In this document: positions 1 through 8,980 of the stretch, piece after piece
How positions within the stretch are numbered: position 1 is the stretch's first letter
Layout: the number at the start of each line of letters is the position of its first letter
Notes under the pieces: generated by a model
The model's database searches: none
What the model was told of the DNA's origin: nothing
The model's input: the letters and a program-made list of their open reading frames with translations, nothing else
From: Paracoccus yeei ATCC BAA-599
GTDB lineage: Bacteria; Pseudomonadota; Alphaproteobacteria; Rhodobacterales; Rhodobacteraceae
DNA length: 64,000 bases
Direction: 5' to 3'
Assembly: GCF_000622145.1 (NCBI RefSeq)
Contig: NZ_JHWH01000010.1
Span: 96,028 to 160,027 of the forward strand
Program-made: the position numbers and the translations under genes

Positions 1-703
1 CCCGGAAGAACCTGCCACCAAGGTCGCGCTCCGCGTAGCGCGCAATGACGGGGTCGAGAACATCACGCCAGCCATCGGCGCTGTGGACGTTGCCATGGCG
101 CAGGGCGCAGCGTTCCAGCATCCCGAACTGGTTGAACAGAAAGTTGGGGTGATAGCAGCTACAGTCGAAATGGCCATTCCAGGCAGACCCTTCCTGGTCG
201 CCATGGGTCGGGCTGACCGAGCTGTCCATGTCCAGAACGATGTACTTCAGCCCGTTACGGTCATGGAACCGGTCGATCCATTGCCCGTTCAGGTCGGCCA
301 GCGCGGCACGGTTCCCGGCCAGAGCCAGCGTCTCGGTCTCGAACCGTCCCATCTGCGATGCCGAGGCCGCTTGTGCATCGACCGCTCTGCCGCCGACAAC
401 TTGGCGCATGACCGGATCGCAGGCGAGACGGTTGGCGTCGTTGACATCCTCGTATCCGGCCAGCCGCCCAAAGACTGATTGCCGGAACAGGCCGTCGAGC
501 CGATGGACCGTGTTCTTGCCAGAGCGAGTATCGCGCAGCGCCGCTGACGCCAAATCGGACAACCCGAGCGCGTCATCAAGCTCGCGCATCACCAGAAGGC
601 CGCCGTCGGAACTGAGCTGCGTGCCGCGAAATTCCAGCCGCACGCGAGGGTCGAAATCCACCCGATCTGCCCGTTGCAAGCCCGCACCCTCTGGGTGATC
701 CAT
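1..703 (-). CDS. IS1380-family transposase, N-terminal part (runs off the window)
   Basis: The reverse strand is open from an ATG at 703 to the window edge, about 234 codons. The translation contains LDMDSSVSPTHGDQEGSAW followed by a HFDCSCYHPN-like stretch, which is the conserved DDE-region signature of IS1380 transposases. The N-terminal text (FDPRVRLEFRGTQLSSDGG) also fits that family. The rest of the gene and the left end of the element lie outside the window. The right end should fall between 704 and about 779, immediately beside the stop of the phosphorylase effector gene, so this insertion probably trimmed that gene. The terminal inverted repeat was not resolved because only one end is visible. 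Confidence 0.85.
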   Translation of the reverse strand, partial: MDHPEGAGLQRADRVDFDPRVRLEFRGTQLSSDGGLLVMRELDDALGLSDLASAALRDTRSGKNTVHRLDGLFRQSVFGRLAGYEDVNDANRLACDPVMRQVVGGRAVDAQAASASQMGRFETETLALAGNRAALADLNGQWIDRFHDRNGLKYIVLDMDSSVSPTHGDQEGSAWNGHFDCSCYHPNFLFNQFGMLERCALRHGNVHSADGWRDVLDPVIARYAERDLGGRFFR

Positions 704-779
704 GAAACGCGCCCCTCGCAGCCTTCAACACCATGTTTTATATAGGAAATATAATGGTCAGGACAGCGAAATCAGCGCC

Positions 780-1973
780 TTACTTGGGAAATGTGGGATG
801 GTAATCATCACCCTTCTCACCATTGCAAAAATCTGAGACGGCCTTTAAACAGATAAACTTTGGCTTGGCAACAAAGGTTTTCAGGCAAGCATCATAAAAA
901 CCATAAGATTCCATGTCGACAGCTCTAATGGAATCATTGAGCCCACGAATTTGCGCAATAATAGTATCGTTCGCGACGACAGCTGAGCCAGACGCCGCAT
1001 GCGTCAGGAGAAACTTAGGCTGGCTATCAATCTGCTTTGGCAGCAGATCCCTAATTGACAATTGTTCCTGTGGCGTGAGACATCCGCCGTTGATGCAAAT
1101 ATCGCGAACCGCACGCTTAATTTCATCCTCCCGTATCGAAAGAGCATTTGGTCTGGATTTGAATTCTTCAGAAATCAGATTACCTTGCGGATCCCGTGTC
1201 TCGTCCCACTTGCCGTAGTCCCAAGGCGCAGAGGACTCAAAGAAACAAATATCACCCAGATCAACTTTACCCTTAACACCTCCGCAATATCCCGACATAA
1301 TGGCCAGCTTTGGTCGAAACCAGCTAATCAACGACTGCGTCCTGGACGCCGCAGACGCCTGACCGGAAACTCCAATAGGGAATGCTACGCCGACCCTCGG
1401 AATCCCGTTTTTGTCAGTAAATGTAAAGCGATATACTTCCGAGTATACATCATCCTTCCTTAAGTCAAAAAGGGAGTGGTAGGGGAAAAATTCTTCATCC
1501 ATCGCAGTTACAATCAGCGCATCTACACCAAAATGCCGTGAAAGGGATGTTTGCTTTGACTCCATTGATCGAAACGCATACTTAACGCGGTCCGGCAGCT
1601 GATCCATCCACAGTCCATCTTCGCGCTCAGATAATGAAACCATGAAGTGTGAACCAAGGCCAGAGCGCATCAGATCGATCGCCTCTGCTTCTCTGCTAAT
1701 TCCAATCAGATCTGCAGGAGCCAATAAGTCGCCGTAAACGTATATCTCATTTAAAAGGGCTTCAGTATTGCCAAAGCTTGGCTGATCACGCCCAAGATTT
1801 TGTGGAATTGTGAGATCCAAAACCATCAAGTCATAGGCGCGGCCTGCTATTAGCTTTCGCGCACCCCTCGAATCATTAGCAAAATCCACTCTTGCAGAGG
1901 GATCGATGGAAGAAACAATCTTCGCGATTTCAGCAGCGACCAACTCACGATCGTGGACGATAATAACATCCAT
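780..1973 (-). CDS. Receiver domain / nucleoside-phosphorylase effector (DtcC-like), C-terminus probably truncated
   Basis: A 397-residue protein. Residues 1-120 resemble a response-regulator receiver: VIIVHDRE carries an acidic residue of the first strand and LMVLDLTIP carries the likely phospho-acceptor Asp near residue 53. Residues 150-397 match the PNP/UDP phosphorylase superfamily: DALIVTAMDEE, GVSGQASAA, MSGYCGGVKG, VDMESYG, and KAVSDFCNGEK, which has the catalytic-type Asp. In Detocs immune systems a receiver-PNP protein of this layout is the effector that destroys ATP; assigning this protein there is inference. The ATG overlaps the stop of the upstream kinase fragment (TGATG), so the two were translationally coupled. 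After DDYHP the family normally has a further C-terminal helix, but here the frame stops within four residues, next to an IS1380 element. The region is more AT-rich than the surrounding chromosome. Confidence 0.8.
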   Translation of the reverse strand: MDVIIVHDRELVAAEIAKIVSSIDPSARVDFANDSRGARKLIAGRAYDLMVLDLTIPQNLGRDQPSFGNTEALLNEIYVYGDLLAPADLIGISREAEAIDLMRSGLGSHFMVSLSEREDGLWMDQLPDRVKYAFRSMESKQTSLSRHFGVDALIVTAMDEEFFPYHSLFDLRKDDVYSEVYRFTFTDKNGIPRVGVAFPIGVSGQASAASRTQSLISWFRPKLAIMSGYCGGVKGKVDLGDICFFESSAPWDYGKWDETRDPQGNLISEEFKSRPNALSIREDEIKRAVRDICINGGCLTPQEQLSIRDLLPKQIDSQPKFLLTHAASGSAVVANDTIIAQIRGLNDSIRAVDMESYGFYDACLKTFVAKPKFICLKAVSDFCNGEKGDDYHPTFPK

Positions 1974-3097
1974 CAGACAGCCCCCCTCAGGATCAATTTA
2001 AATTCCTCACTCCACTTGCCTTTGCCGTAGCGAACAGTTCCCCTGTAGTAGGATCCCAAGCTCTCTATAGCCGATGCCTTAACGTAGTGTAGATCATTGA
2101 CTATACTTTCAGCCTTTCCAAGTGGCTTATCCGAAAATGAATCGAAGGCTGTAACTAAGACAACGGGAGCTTCCAGCCCCTCAATGCATATTAGCTTAGC
2201 AAAGCTCAATCCACCAAGTGTAGCCTGTGGAAGGCTCGACCCCGATCTCGACCCCGCCGTTATATCCATAGAGATGTCTAAAATAAATAGATTCCATGGC
2301 TTTAAAAATAGCATGCGTTCCGCCTCAACCATTGTCGACGCTCTACTTATCTGGGCTTCGGCTCCAATCTCGTCCTGAACGACTGATTGCACATCATTGA
2401 ATTTGATGTCATTATCCTCGAGGATCAGAATATTAAATTTCAACCAGTCCCTCCATTTTTCATCAATGGGCAGTAAGACGTGGAAGAACCCTTTTCTCGA
2501 AGCAGCTGCTATCTGGAGCTGTTTCCCAAGTGCAGTCGCATATGCACCCGCGATGCGTTTCAAACCCGATCCCGTTGATGCAAGAAGATGTTCTATCTGG
2601 CTGTTGTGGCGTTCGCCTAGAACAGTCCGCACCTCATTTTTTTCACCACCCAAACAAGAACTGCTGAAATCAATAGATCTTTTACCTTCAACAACTTGTA
2701 TAGTTACTCGCATAGATGTTGACGATCCTCCTGCGTGCTTTAGGTGGTTCATCATGACTTCTGACGCGATATCTAGAATTAGACGAGCAGACGTTCGAGG
2801 GTAGGTCACCCCCTCCAGGTCATTAGACAATCTAACTCTAATATTCCTTACTTCTATTTCTGTGGTGAAGCGCGCGAAGGTAGCCCTGCAAATCTCCCAG
2901 AGGGACACAGTTTGAGAGCTATTTTCCTCCGGCCATTCAAACCAATGGCCTACTTGCGAAATTTTTCTATCAATTTCAGATTGCCTGTAAGCGGCGTCTG
3001 AACCCCACATTGCTTGGCTGAGGCGCTGCTGCGAAGTCCTATCCATCGGCTGGTGGGGAGTGCGTTTCGCAATGTGTGCCAAGAATTCGTTTCTCAC
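1973..3097 (-). pseudogene. Histidine kinase ATPase domain plus receiver domain: C-terminal fragment of the IS66-split sensor
   Basis: This open frame of 374 codons contains two parts. Its first 36 or so residues are read from the end of the IS66 element. From SEIDRKISQ (about 2978 downward) it is the natural continuation of the kinase fragment at 5459-8068. It has a GHKL-type ATPase domain (EVMMNHLKHAGG as N-box region, GSGLKRIAG as G-box region). After that comes a receiver domain (FNILILEDND, LFILDISMD with the phospho-acceptor Asp, VVLVTAFDSF with the late strand). Deleting IS66 and one target copy gives an uninterrupted protein of about 1203 residues across both fragments. The ATG at 3097 is inside the element, so any product now made would lack the sensor and the phospho-accepting His. 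Its stop overlaps the effector ATG. Confidence 0.85.
2987..3008 (+). repeat. IS66 left terminal inverted repeat
   Basis: Twenty-two bases starting GTAAGCGGCGTCTGAACCCC. They pair with the right end at 5441-5462 with three mismatches and mark the left boundary of the IS66 element. Confidence 0.9.
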
Positions 3098-3482
3098 TTC
3101 TCTGGGCGTGGAGATCCATGCCTCTGGTCATCGGCGGTGGCCGAATGAGGTGAAGGCTCGGGTTGTCGCCGATACACTTGAGCCGGGGGCCACAGTGAAC
3201 GCGGTGGCGGATCGCTATGGAGTGCAGCCGAACCAATTGTCGGCGTGGCGACGGCTAGCCAAGCAGGGCAAGCTGGTCCTTCCAGCCCTGTTGACCGAAG
3301 AGCCAGTCTTTGCGCCGTTAGTGGTTTGCAGTCCGCCACCTGCTGCACCGTCATGCGACAGCTCCCCTGCAGACGAGCGGATCCGGATTGTGCTGGGCGA
3401 GGTCAGGCTCGAGCTGGCCGCGGATACACCGGCCGTTCGGTTGGCCGAGATCGTTCGTGCCCTTGGAGCCGCCGGATGCTGA
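3060..3482 (+). CDS. tnpA: IS66 TnpA-type accessory protein (HTH, IS3/IS911-like)
   Basis: A 140-residue protein whose middle (RRWPNEVKARVVADTLEPG, then VADRYGVQPNQLSAWRRLA) is the helix-turn-helix region typical of IS66 orf1 products. These are needed for transposition together with TnpB and TnpC. I take the GTG at 3060; an ATG at 3072 is an alternative start and removes four residues. The stop overlaps the start region of tnpB, the usual translational coupling in IS66. The C-terminal half, rich in Leu and Ala (IRIVLGEVRLELAAD), matches the family's conserved tail. Confidence 0.85.
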   Translation: MRFAMCAKNSFLTSLGVEIHASGHRRWPNEVKARVVADTLEPGATVNAVADRYGVQPNQLSAWRRLAKQGKLVLPALLTEEPVFAPLVVCSPPPAAPSCDSSPADERIRIVLGEVRLELAADTPAVRLAEIVRALGAAGC

Positions 3483-3829
3483 TGCCGTCGCAGGGCATGC
3501 GGATCCTGGTCGCGACAAAGCCGGTAGACTTCAGGAAGGGGCACGACGGATTGGCAGCCTTGGCGCAGTCGATGCTGGCAGAGGATCCCTTCACCGGCAC
3601 GGTCTTTGTGTTCCGCTCCAAACGCGCCGACAGATTGAAGTTGCTGTTTTGGGACGGCAGCGGGCTGGTGATGGCTTACAAGCGCCTCGAGGCCGACAGC
3701 TTCACCTGGCCGGCGGTTCGGGATGGCGCCATGACATTGACCCGCACACAGTTCGAGGCGCTTTTTGCCGGCCTTGACTGGCGCCGCGTCCGGCCTCTGG
3801 AAACGCCGAAACCGGCCGTTGCAGAATGA
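3476..3829 (+). CDS. tnpB: IS66 TnpB (Orf2-like)
   Basis: A 117-residue protein containing GMRILVATKPVDFRKGHDGL and VFVFRSKRADRLKLLFWDG, the hallmark sequence of the IS66 Orf2 family. Its biochemical role is unknown, but it is required for transposition of IS66 elements. The ATG at 3476 overlaps the tnpA stop (3480-3482); an in-frame ATG at 3482 is also possible. An open frame runs upstream to 3245, but that part overlaps tnpA and does not resemble the family, so I exclude it. Confidence 0.9.
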   Translation: MLMPSQGMRILVATKPVDFRKGHDGLAALAQSMLAEDPFTGTVFVFRSKRADRLKLLFWDGSGLVMAYKRLEADSFTWPAVRDGAMTLTRTQFEALFAGLDWRRVRPLETPKPAVAE

Positions 3830-3883
3830 CCTAAACGACAGAAAAGACGAGCAATATCAGGATGACCAGGCTATGATTGTCCT

Positions 3884-5434
3884 ATGTCCGCAGCCCCGTC
3901 CATCGATCTTTCCGCGATCCCTGAAAGCCAACGTGCTGCTGTGCTGGCAGTGCTGCACGAACGGGATGCGCTGCGGGAAACCAACCGGAGGCTGGAGCAT
4001 CTCATTGCCGAGTTGAACCAGGTTCTACATGGCAAGCGCTCCGAGAAACTGAACGACGACGAGCGCCAACTGGCCTTCGAGGATCTCGAAGCTGCCGTGG
4101 CCGAGGCGGAGACCCGGCAGGATGCGGAGGCTGCGCCCCGCACGCCCTCGCGCCCGACCGCCCGCCGCAACCTTGGGCATCTTCCACAAGGCCTGCCGCG
4201 CTTCGAGCGGCTGATCGAGCCGGACAGCCTGCTTTGTCCATGTGGCTGCGGCGAGATGCACCGCATCGGCGAGGACCGCACCGAGCGGCTGGATATCGTG
4301 CCGGCCCGGCTGCGGGTCATCGTGACCGTGCGCCCCAAGTATGCCTGCCGCCGGTGTGCTGATAGCGTGACCCAGGCACCGGCCCCCGCGCACCTGGTCG
4401 AGGGCGGCCTGCCCACCGAGGGCGCCCTCGCGCATGTGCTGGTCAGCAAGTATGCCGACCACCTTCCCTTATACCGCCAGAGCCAGATCCTGGCCCGGGC
4501 CGGGATCGAACTTCACCGGAGCACGCTGGCCGATTGGGTCGGCACCGCCGCCTTCCACCTCGGCCCCGTGGTCGATCGGCTGGCCGAACATCTGAGGACG
4601 TCGACCAAGCTCTACATGGACGAAACAACTGCCCCTGTCCTCGACCCCGGCCGGGGACGGACGAAGACGGGCTATCTCTGGGCCCTGGCGCGCGATGACC
4701 GGTCATGGGGCGGGGCAGACCCGCCCGGTGTGGTCTTCACCTATGCGCCCGACCGCGCAGGCGAGAATGCAGAGCGCATCCTGCAGGGCTTTGATGGCAT
4801 CCTGCAGCTGGATGGCTATCCCGGCTACAACCGCCTGACGCGCCCGTCCCGGACAGGTGGCGCGCCGATCATCGTCGCCCATTGCTGGGCACATGCGCGG
4901 CGCAAGCTGAAGGAGATCTTCGATCGCGACGGCTCCGAGATCGCGGCTGAGGGTTTGCGCCGGATCGCCGAGCTTTACCGGATCGAGGCCGATATCCGTG
5001 GCATGGGTCCCGGCCAGCGGCTGTCGGCCCGCCAAGTGCGCAGTGCGCCACTCGTAGCAGCCTTTGGCGAATGGCTGCAGCTGCAGTGTCGGCGCATCTC
5101 TGCCAAGTCTCGCCTCGGCGAGAAGCTGACCTACATCCACCGCCACTGGGACGGGCTGCAGACCTTCCTGCACGATGGTCGGGTCGAGATCGACTCCAAC
5201 AGCGTCGAGAACCTGATCCGGCCGATCGCGCTGACCCGCAAGAATGCGCTCTTCGCCGGCCATGACGAGGGCGGGCGATCCTGGGCCCGCATTGCATCCC
5301 TGATCGCCACCGCAAAGGTCAATGGCATCGAACCCTTCGCCTACCTCAAGGCAACCTTGGAAGCCGTCGCCGCCAGTCACCCGCAGGCCCGGATCGATGA
5401 CCTGCTGCCCTGGAACTTCAAGCCGTCAAGCTGA
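3884..5434 (+). CDS. tnpC: IS66 transposase TnpC (DDE)
   Basis: A 516-residue full-length IS66 transposase. It starts with a helical leader containing a coiled-coil-like stretch (ALRETNRRLEHLIAELNQ). A zinc-binding region follows (CPCGCGEMHRIG ... YACRRC, about residues 117-150). The DDE catalytic core includes YMDETTAPVLDPGRG, LQLDGYPGYNRL and HCWAHARRKLKEI. The C-terminal SVENLIRPIALTRKNALFAG is the standard family ending. It is the last gene before the right terminal repeat. Nothing in the frame suggests inactivation, so the element may still be mobile. Confidence 0.95.
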   Translation: MSAAPSIDLSAIPESQRAAVLAVLHERDALRETNRRLEHLIAELNQVLHGKRSEKLNDDERQLAFEDLEAAVAEAETRQDAEAAPRTPSRPTARRNLGHLPQGLPRFERLIEPDSLLCPCGCGEMHRIGEDRTERLDIVPARLRVIVTVRPKYACRRCADSVTQAPAPAHLVEGGLPTEGALAHVLVSKYADHLPLYRQSQILARAGIELHRSTLADWVGTAAFHLGPVVDRLAEHLRTSTKLYMDETTAPVLDPGRGRTKTGYLWALARDDRSWGGADPPGVVFTYAPDRAGENAERILQGFDGILQLDGYPGYNRLTRPSRTGGAPIIVAHCWAHARRKLKEIFDRDGSEIAAEGLRRIAELYRIEADIRGMGPGQRLSARQVRSAPLVAAFGEWLQLQCRRISAKSRLGEKLTYIHRHWDGLQTFLHDGRVEIDSNSVENLIRPIALTRKNALFAGHDEGGRSWARIASLIATAKVNGIEPFAYLKATLEAVAASHPQARIDDLLPWNFKPSS

Positions 5435-5440
5435 ATGCAA

Positions 5441-5462
5441 GTGGGGCGCAGCCGCCGCTTAC
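5441..5462 (-). repeat. IS66 right terminal inverted repeat
   Basis: Read on the minus strand, this begins GTAAGCGGCGGCTGCGCCCC and pairs with 2987-3008. The TAA at its second to fourth bases ends the reading frame of the kinase fragment that runs into the element from 5463. Confidence 0.9.
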
Positions 5463-8068
5463 GATTGAATTGCGCGAGCAACGCTATCAATGTCCTGCAC
5501 CCTCTCTACACCTTGGGCCTCTATGTTCTCCCTAGCATGTTGAACACTCTCCTCCAGCTTTATCTTAAGATCAACCTGGACGAGATGCCTAGCAGCCTCT
5601 AGATCCTCGCCCAAGCGCTTTTGTAGCCACAGAACAACCGAACGAACCGCCTCGCGATGACTATCAGCATTCTCGATGGTTTCGACAATTGCGTTTAGTT
5701 CGTTATGATCAGGTGTTATGCGAAACATGCCGCGCGGCTTGCCAGGCCGAAGGCTGTGCATATAGCTATCCACCCAAGTCTGTATGTCTGTTTTTATTTC
5801 ATCCACGAAAGCATCAGTTATTCTTATTGAAACATCCCTAAATACCCCGGGAAGTGAATGCTGCGCTAGAGATTGCAATGCGCCAACAAACTCACGCTCA
5901 ATCACATTGTGGCGAATTCGCGTCCCCAATATCGCTTCAAGACCGTATCCCGGATCGCGCATAAACGACTTTATGATCTCTAAAGCAACATCCGCAGATG
6001 CCCACTTGAAGTTCGGAAGGGTAACCTTACTTGAAACCCCATTTGGAAACGTTATTGTGTTCTCTGTCTCCGACGCCCGAGCAGGAAACGCGCCACCTTC
6101 ATTTCTTTGTGTCAGCTCAATTGAGGCCTCATATATATCCTTGGTCCTGATCATCATCTCGTTGGAGAATGATTGCCACGGAACTTCAAACTGAGATGAT
6201 GTTATGCTGTTATACAGAATTGCGGACTCCAGCGCGCGAATTTCATCAAGGTAGACATCCTCAGTCACTGTTTCACAGAACCCATAGCGCCTAATGCATT
6301 CCTCCAGCGCTGAGATCCTTCCAGCCATGGCATCAATTTCGTTGAATGACATTTCCATGAGAAGTAAGTTTTGGGGTGACAAGAAGAAATAAGAGAAAGC
6401 TGCCGCACGCTCCCCGTAAGCGGAAATGATTAGATTTATGAGGTCGGAAATACTAATAGATGCATATATTGGTCGCAGTATGCTCCTGATGACACTAAAG
6501 TCGGGGTCTCCTTGCTCTACTCCTTTAAGTAGAAATACATACGCCGCCCGCCAGTCGCCCCTGAATGGCTGGACTTTTCGACTTCTCAGCACCTCCTCTA
6601 TCCAAGCCCAGTCTGCACCCGACAGATAGTTACGCTTTATTGGGCAATTTCGCTCTATTTTCGAGATCCAGTCTGAGACGCGGCCGGCATTTTGATCTTG
6701 GGAGACCTCTCTATGAAGCAAGTTTATCCATGTTCGATCTCCGACACTTCCAATTGCCTCCACCCTCACTTCCGTCTCGGCCGCCAGATCCGCCCAGGGT
6801 TTACCGAATATTTTGTTCCTATTGCTTGCCGTCGCCACGCCCGGCGCCATTAGAAGAAGGACACTAGCGCCTCCGTAGAAGTCAACGAGCCTTAGGAACT
6901 GTTTGTACTCAGTTGGCCATTCCGATCGGGGAAACATAAATAGCAAGTAAGCGATGCCACTCAAGAGCCGACCAGCCTCAGTAAACCGCCAGCGCCTCGA
7001 CGAAAACACAACGTGGTCATAGGTTAGCTGAGATGGATACTTTTCTTTTCGCAGCTTTGCCAAACTATTCAGGAATTCAGAGTCTTTGGGTGGAGCGGTT
7101 AGCGGGTGTGGCTGTATAAGGCTTTGATAGAAAGACTTTGCTTCTTTGGAGATTGGGAGCTGTATTCCTTCGATATCAGGTTCATCATCAAATTTAATAA
7201 GCTCGCCACGGTGCCGGCGGATCATACTATTCAGACGTCGAAAATTCACCTCATTACTAATTCTTTCGGCGCAATCAATTAAGGCATCGGGCGCTGTGTT
7301 CCCACATGATGTGTGCTCTTCAAGTACATCACAAAGTAAGTTCAGCGCATCGAAGGGGTGCGCCAGCAAAGAGAGCCAAAGGAACCCTGCCTCATTTCCG
7401 ATCAGGGAACTCTGATGCCCCACTGCGTATTCGATAAGGCGACGCTCCCACTCTTTCTCGCCGCCATTCAATACGTATTTCAGAGATGTCTGAATATGAC
7501 CTTCGGGTGGCTGATTCACAGAGAAGAACACAAACGGATAGAGGAATTTTCTTGTTGCCCAAGTGGAGCGCATTTCGTCTGAAATTCGTCTCGCGAGAAG
7601 CTTTCCATTTTGTGAATTTGCTGCAGCCACGACACGCCAGAAGAATAAAGATTGTCGATCAACGGGAAGTAGCTTCTCAAATAGACCTGTCGGGTCTGCC
7701 TCTGGAGTTTCGAGAAGGGCACAGGATAGTAAGTCAGAAAAGCCTATCAGTCTATTTACGGTTTCCTTGTTCACCACTATGTGCTGCTCGACAAGATCAA
7801 CAACGTTTTCCAGCATCACAGAGCGCCGGCTTGCTGATATTTTTCTTGCGTCCTCCCAGTCGCCGTCACTAAATGGAAAATTCTGCCATTGGCCGGGATC
7901 GATGCGATAGGTCGATTCTAGCAGGAACCGGTTCAGCTCAGCTGAGAAGCGGAATTTTGCACGAAGCAGAGTGTCCGCTATACGATGTCGTGCTGGTCGA
8001 TGACTTCCCTGACCTCGCATCAGGTTTCTTAATACAATAACCTCCGCCGCCGTCTTGGTAGCCGCCAT
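5459..8068 (-). pseudogene. Large sensor histidine kinase, N-terminal fragment (DtcA-like), cut by IS66
   Basis: An 869-residue fragment, with start ATG 8068 preceded by AAGGAAG at good spacing. Residues 1 to about 690 are helical and have no recognised sensor domain; no membrane segment is apparent, so the protein is probably cytoplasmic. Around residue 720 the sequence GTRIRHNVIEREF has the form of a phospho-acceptor His box, followed by a long helical stretch suited to dimerisation. The frame then runs ...VARAIQS and stops at the TAA of the IS66 end. Joined to 1973-2978 it restores ATPase and receiver domains, giving about 1203 residues. A very large helical sensor kinase next to a receiver-PNP effector is the arrangement of Detocs phage-defence systems, by my recollection of that family. 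The sensed signal cannot be read from the sequence. Confidence 0.75.
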
Positions 8069-8198
8069 CCAGTACTTCCTTTAGCTTTTTTGTTTGGCTC
8101 ACAGCTTTGCGGATGATGCTAGGCGTGGACTGAGTAGAGGTAAAGATGTACATGACAGGGAGCATGCCTCCTCTTGCTCGCGGCGCGGCCTTTGTCAT

Positions 8199-8689
8199 TC
8201 CCCTTCGGCGTTGATGATTTAACCGCCCCCTGACGGCTTCGAAGTGCCAAGATGGGCGGCTACATCTTCAGCGCCCGCCCACGTTAACCGAACTAGTAGA
8301 GCTGTTTCATCGAGCGCAACGGCAACTTTGTCCGGCATCGCTACCATACTGGCCGGGTGTTTGTTGTAGCGCACGACGAACGGCAGCTTCCCGGAATGCG
8401 GCAACGCAGCACTGCCGAGGCGCGACCGTCCGCAATGGGCCGTAGCTTGCCTTCCGACCTTGAATTATGTTCGACCAGCGTGGGCGTCTTCGACCTGCAA
8501 GATATGCCCCCTTGGCGCGCGGGAAGCATGATCGCCTGGAGCTTCGCGTCGCCCTCCCACCCTGCCGGCCTCCCGCTATGGCCACCTTCTCCTGCCCACT
8601 GCTGCCAGGCGCATGGGCCAAGGTCTGTTGGCGGCCCCGCCCGGCCAAGGACGAGCCATGCGTCGAGCGCGGCTTGGCGGCATGGAAGA
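8199..8689. other. About 490 bp without a convincing gene; degraded coding-like minus-strand sequence
   Basis: Short minus-strand frames overlap here. One (about 8219-8404) reads plausibly as protein (LPFVVRYNKHPASMVAMPDK), and text in another frame just upstream (KLRPIADGRASA) could continue it after a frameshift. This suggests the remnant of a small gene, but no known family is recognised and no intact start with a ribosome site is visible. It marks the border between the AT-rich island and the GC-rich core segment. Confidence 0.3.
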
Positions 8690-8980
8690 TCACCCGCCGA
8701 CGGATGCAAACCAATCGGCGTAGGCTGTGTTCCTGGCCATCTTGCGGTTCAGGTCCGGCGCGCCGTCTGTCCACCAGACCGGGCCGCGCTCGCCCAGGGC
8801 CTGTTTGGCGTCCTCGGCGTCCCGGTCGGCCGCCGCCCGGGCCGCCTTCACTGCGCGGCGGGCATCCATCAGCGCTTCCGTCAGCCGCTGCCGCTCAGGC
8901 TCGGGAAGGCTCGGGTTCGTCGCCCGCCAGAGCCGCCCGCGCACGACGATATAGCGCCCATCCGGGGTGACGAGCGGCAT
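8690..8980 (-). CDS. Small conserved protein coupled to the HMCES/YedK gene
   Basis: A 96-residue protein beginning MPLVTPDGRYIVVRGRLWRA and ending with GPVWWTDGAPDLNRKMARN. I recognise this as a family found beside SOS-associated peptidase and imuAB-dnaE2 genes in Rhodobacteraceae and rhizobia; its function is not known to me. A basic, Ala-rich helical middle (EALMDARRAVKAARAAADR) separates a short beta-like N-terminus from the conserved Trp-containing C-terminus. The ATG overlaps the stop of the upstream gene (TGATG), so the two are translated from one message. By position it is probably SOS-inducible through the box at 9726-9740. Confidence 0.75.
   Translation of the reverse strand: MPLVTPDGRYIVVRGRLWRATNPSLPEPERQRLTEALMDARRAVKAARAAADRDAEDAKQALGERGPVWWTDGAPDLNRKMARNTAYADWFASVGG

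Larger units (their letters stand above)
2987..5462 (+). mobile_element. IS66-family insertion sequence, complete, inserted in the sensor kinase gene
   Basis: The element carries tnpA, tnpB and tnpC in the usual order on the plus strand. Terminal inverted repeats are visible: the left end begins GTAAGCGGCGTCTGAACCCC at 2987, and the right end, read on the minus strand from 5462, begins GTAAGCGGCGGCTGCGCCCC. They differ at three of 22 positions. The flanking 8-mers are GATTGCCT (2979-2986) and GATTGAAT (5463-5470), which agree at six of eight positions, the size expected for IS66 target duplication. The TAA within the inverted repeat supplies the stop codon of the upstream kinase fragment. Confidence 0.93.

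Noticed and set aside
7938..8198. 86-codon minus-strand frame overlapping the sensor kinase start
   Set aside because: Its second half overlaps the kinase coding sequence in another frame and the kinase has the better ribosome site; no family resemblance.
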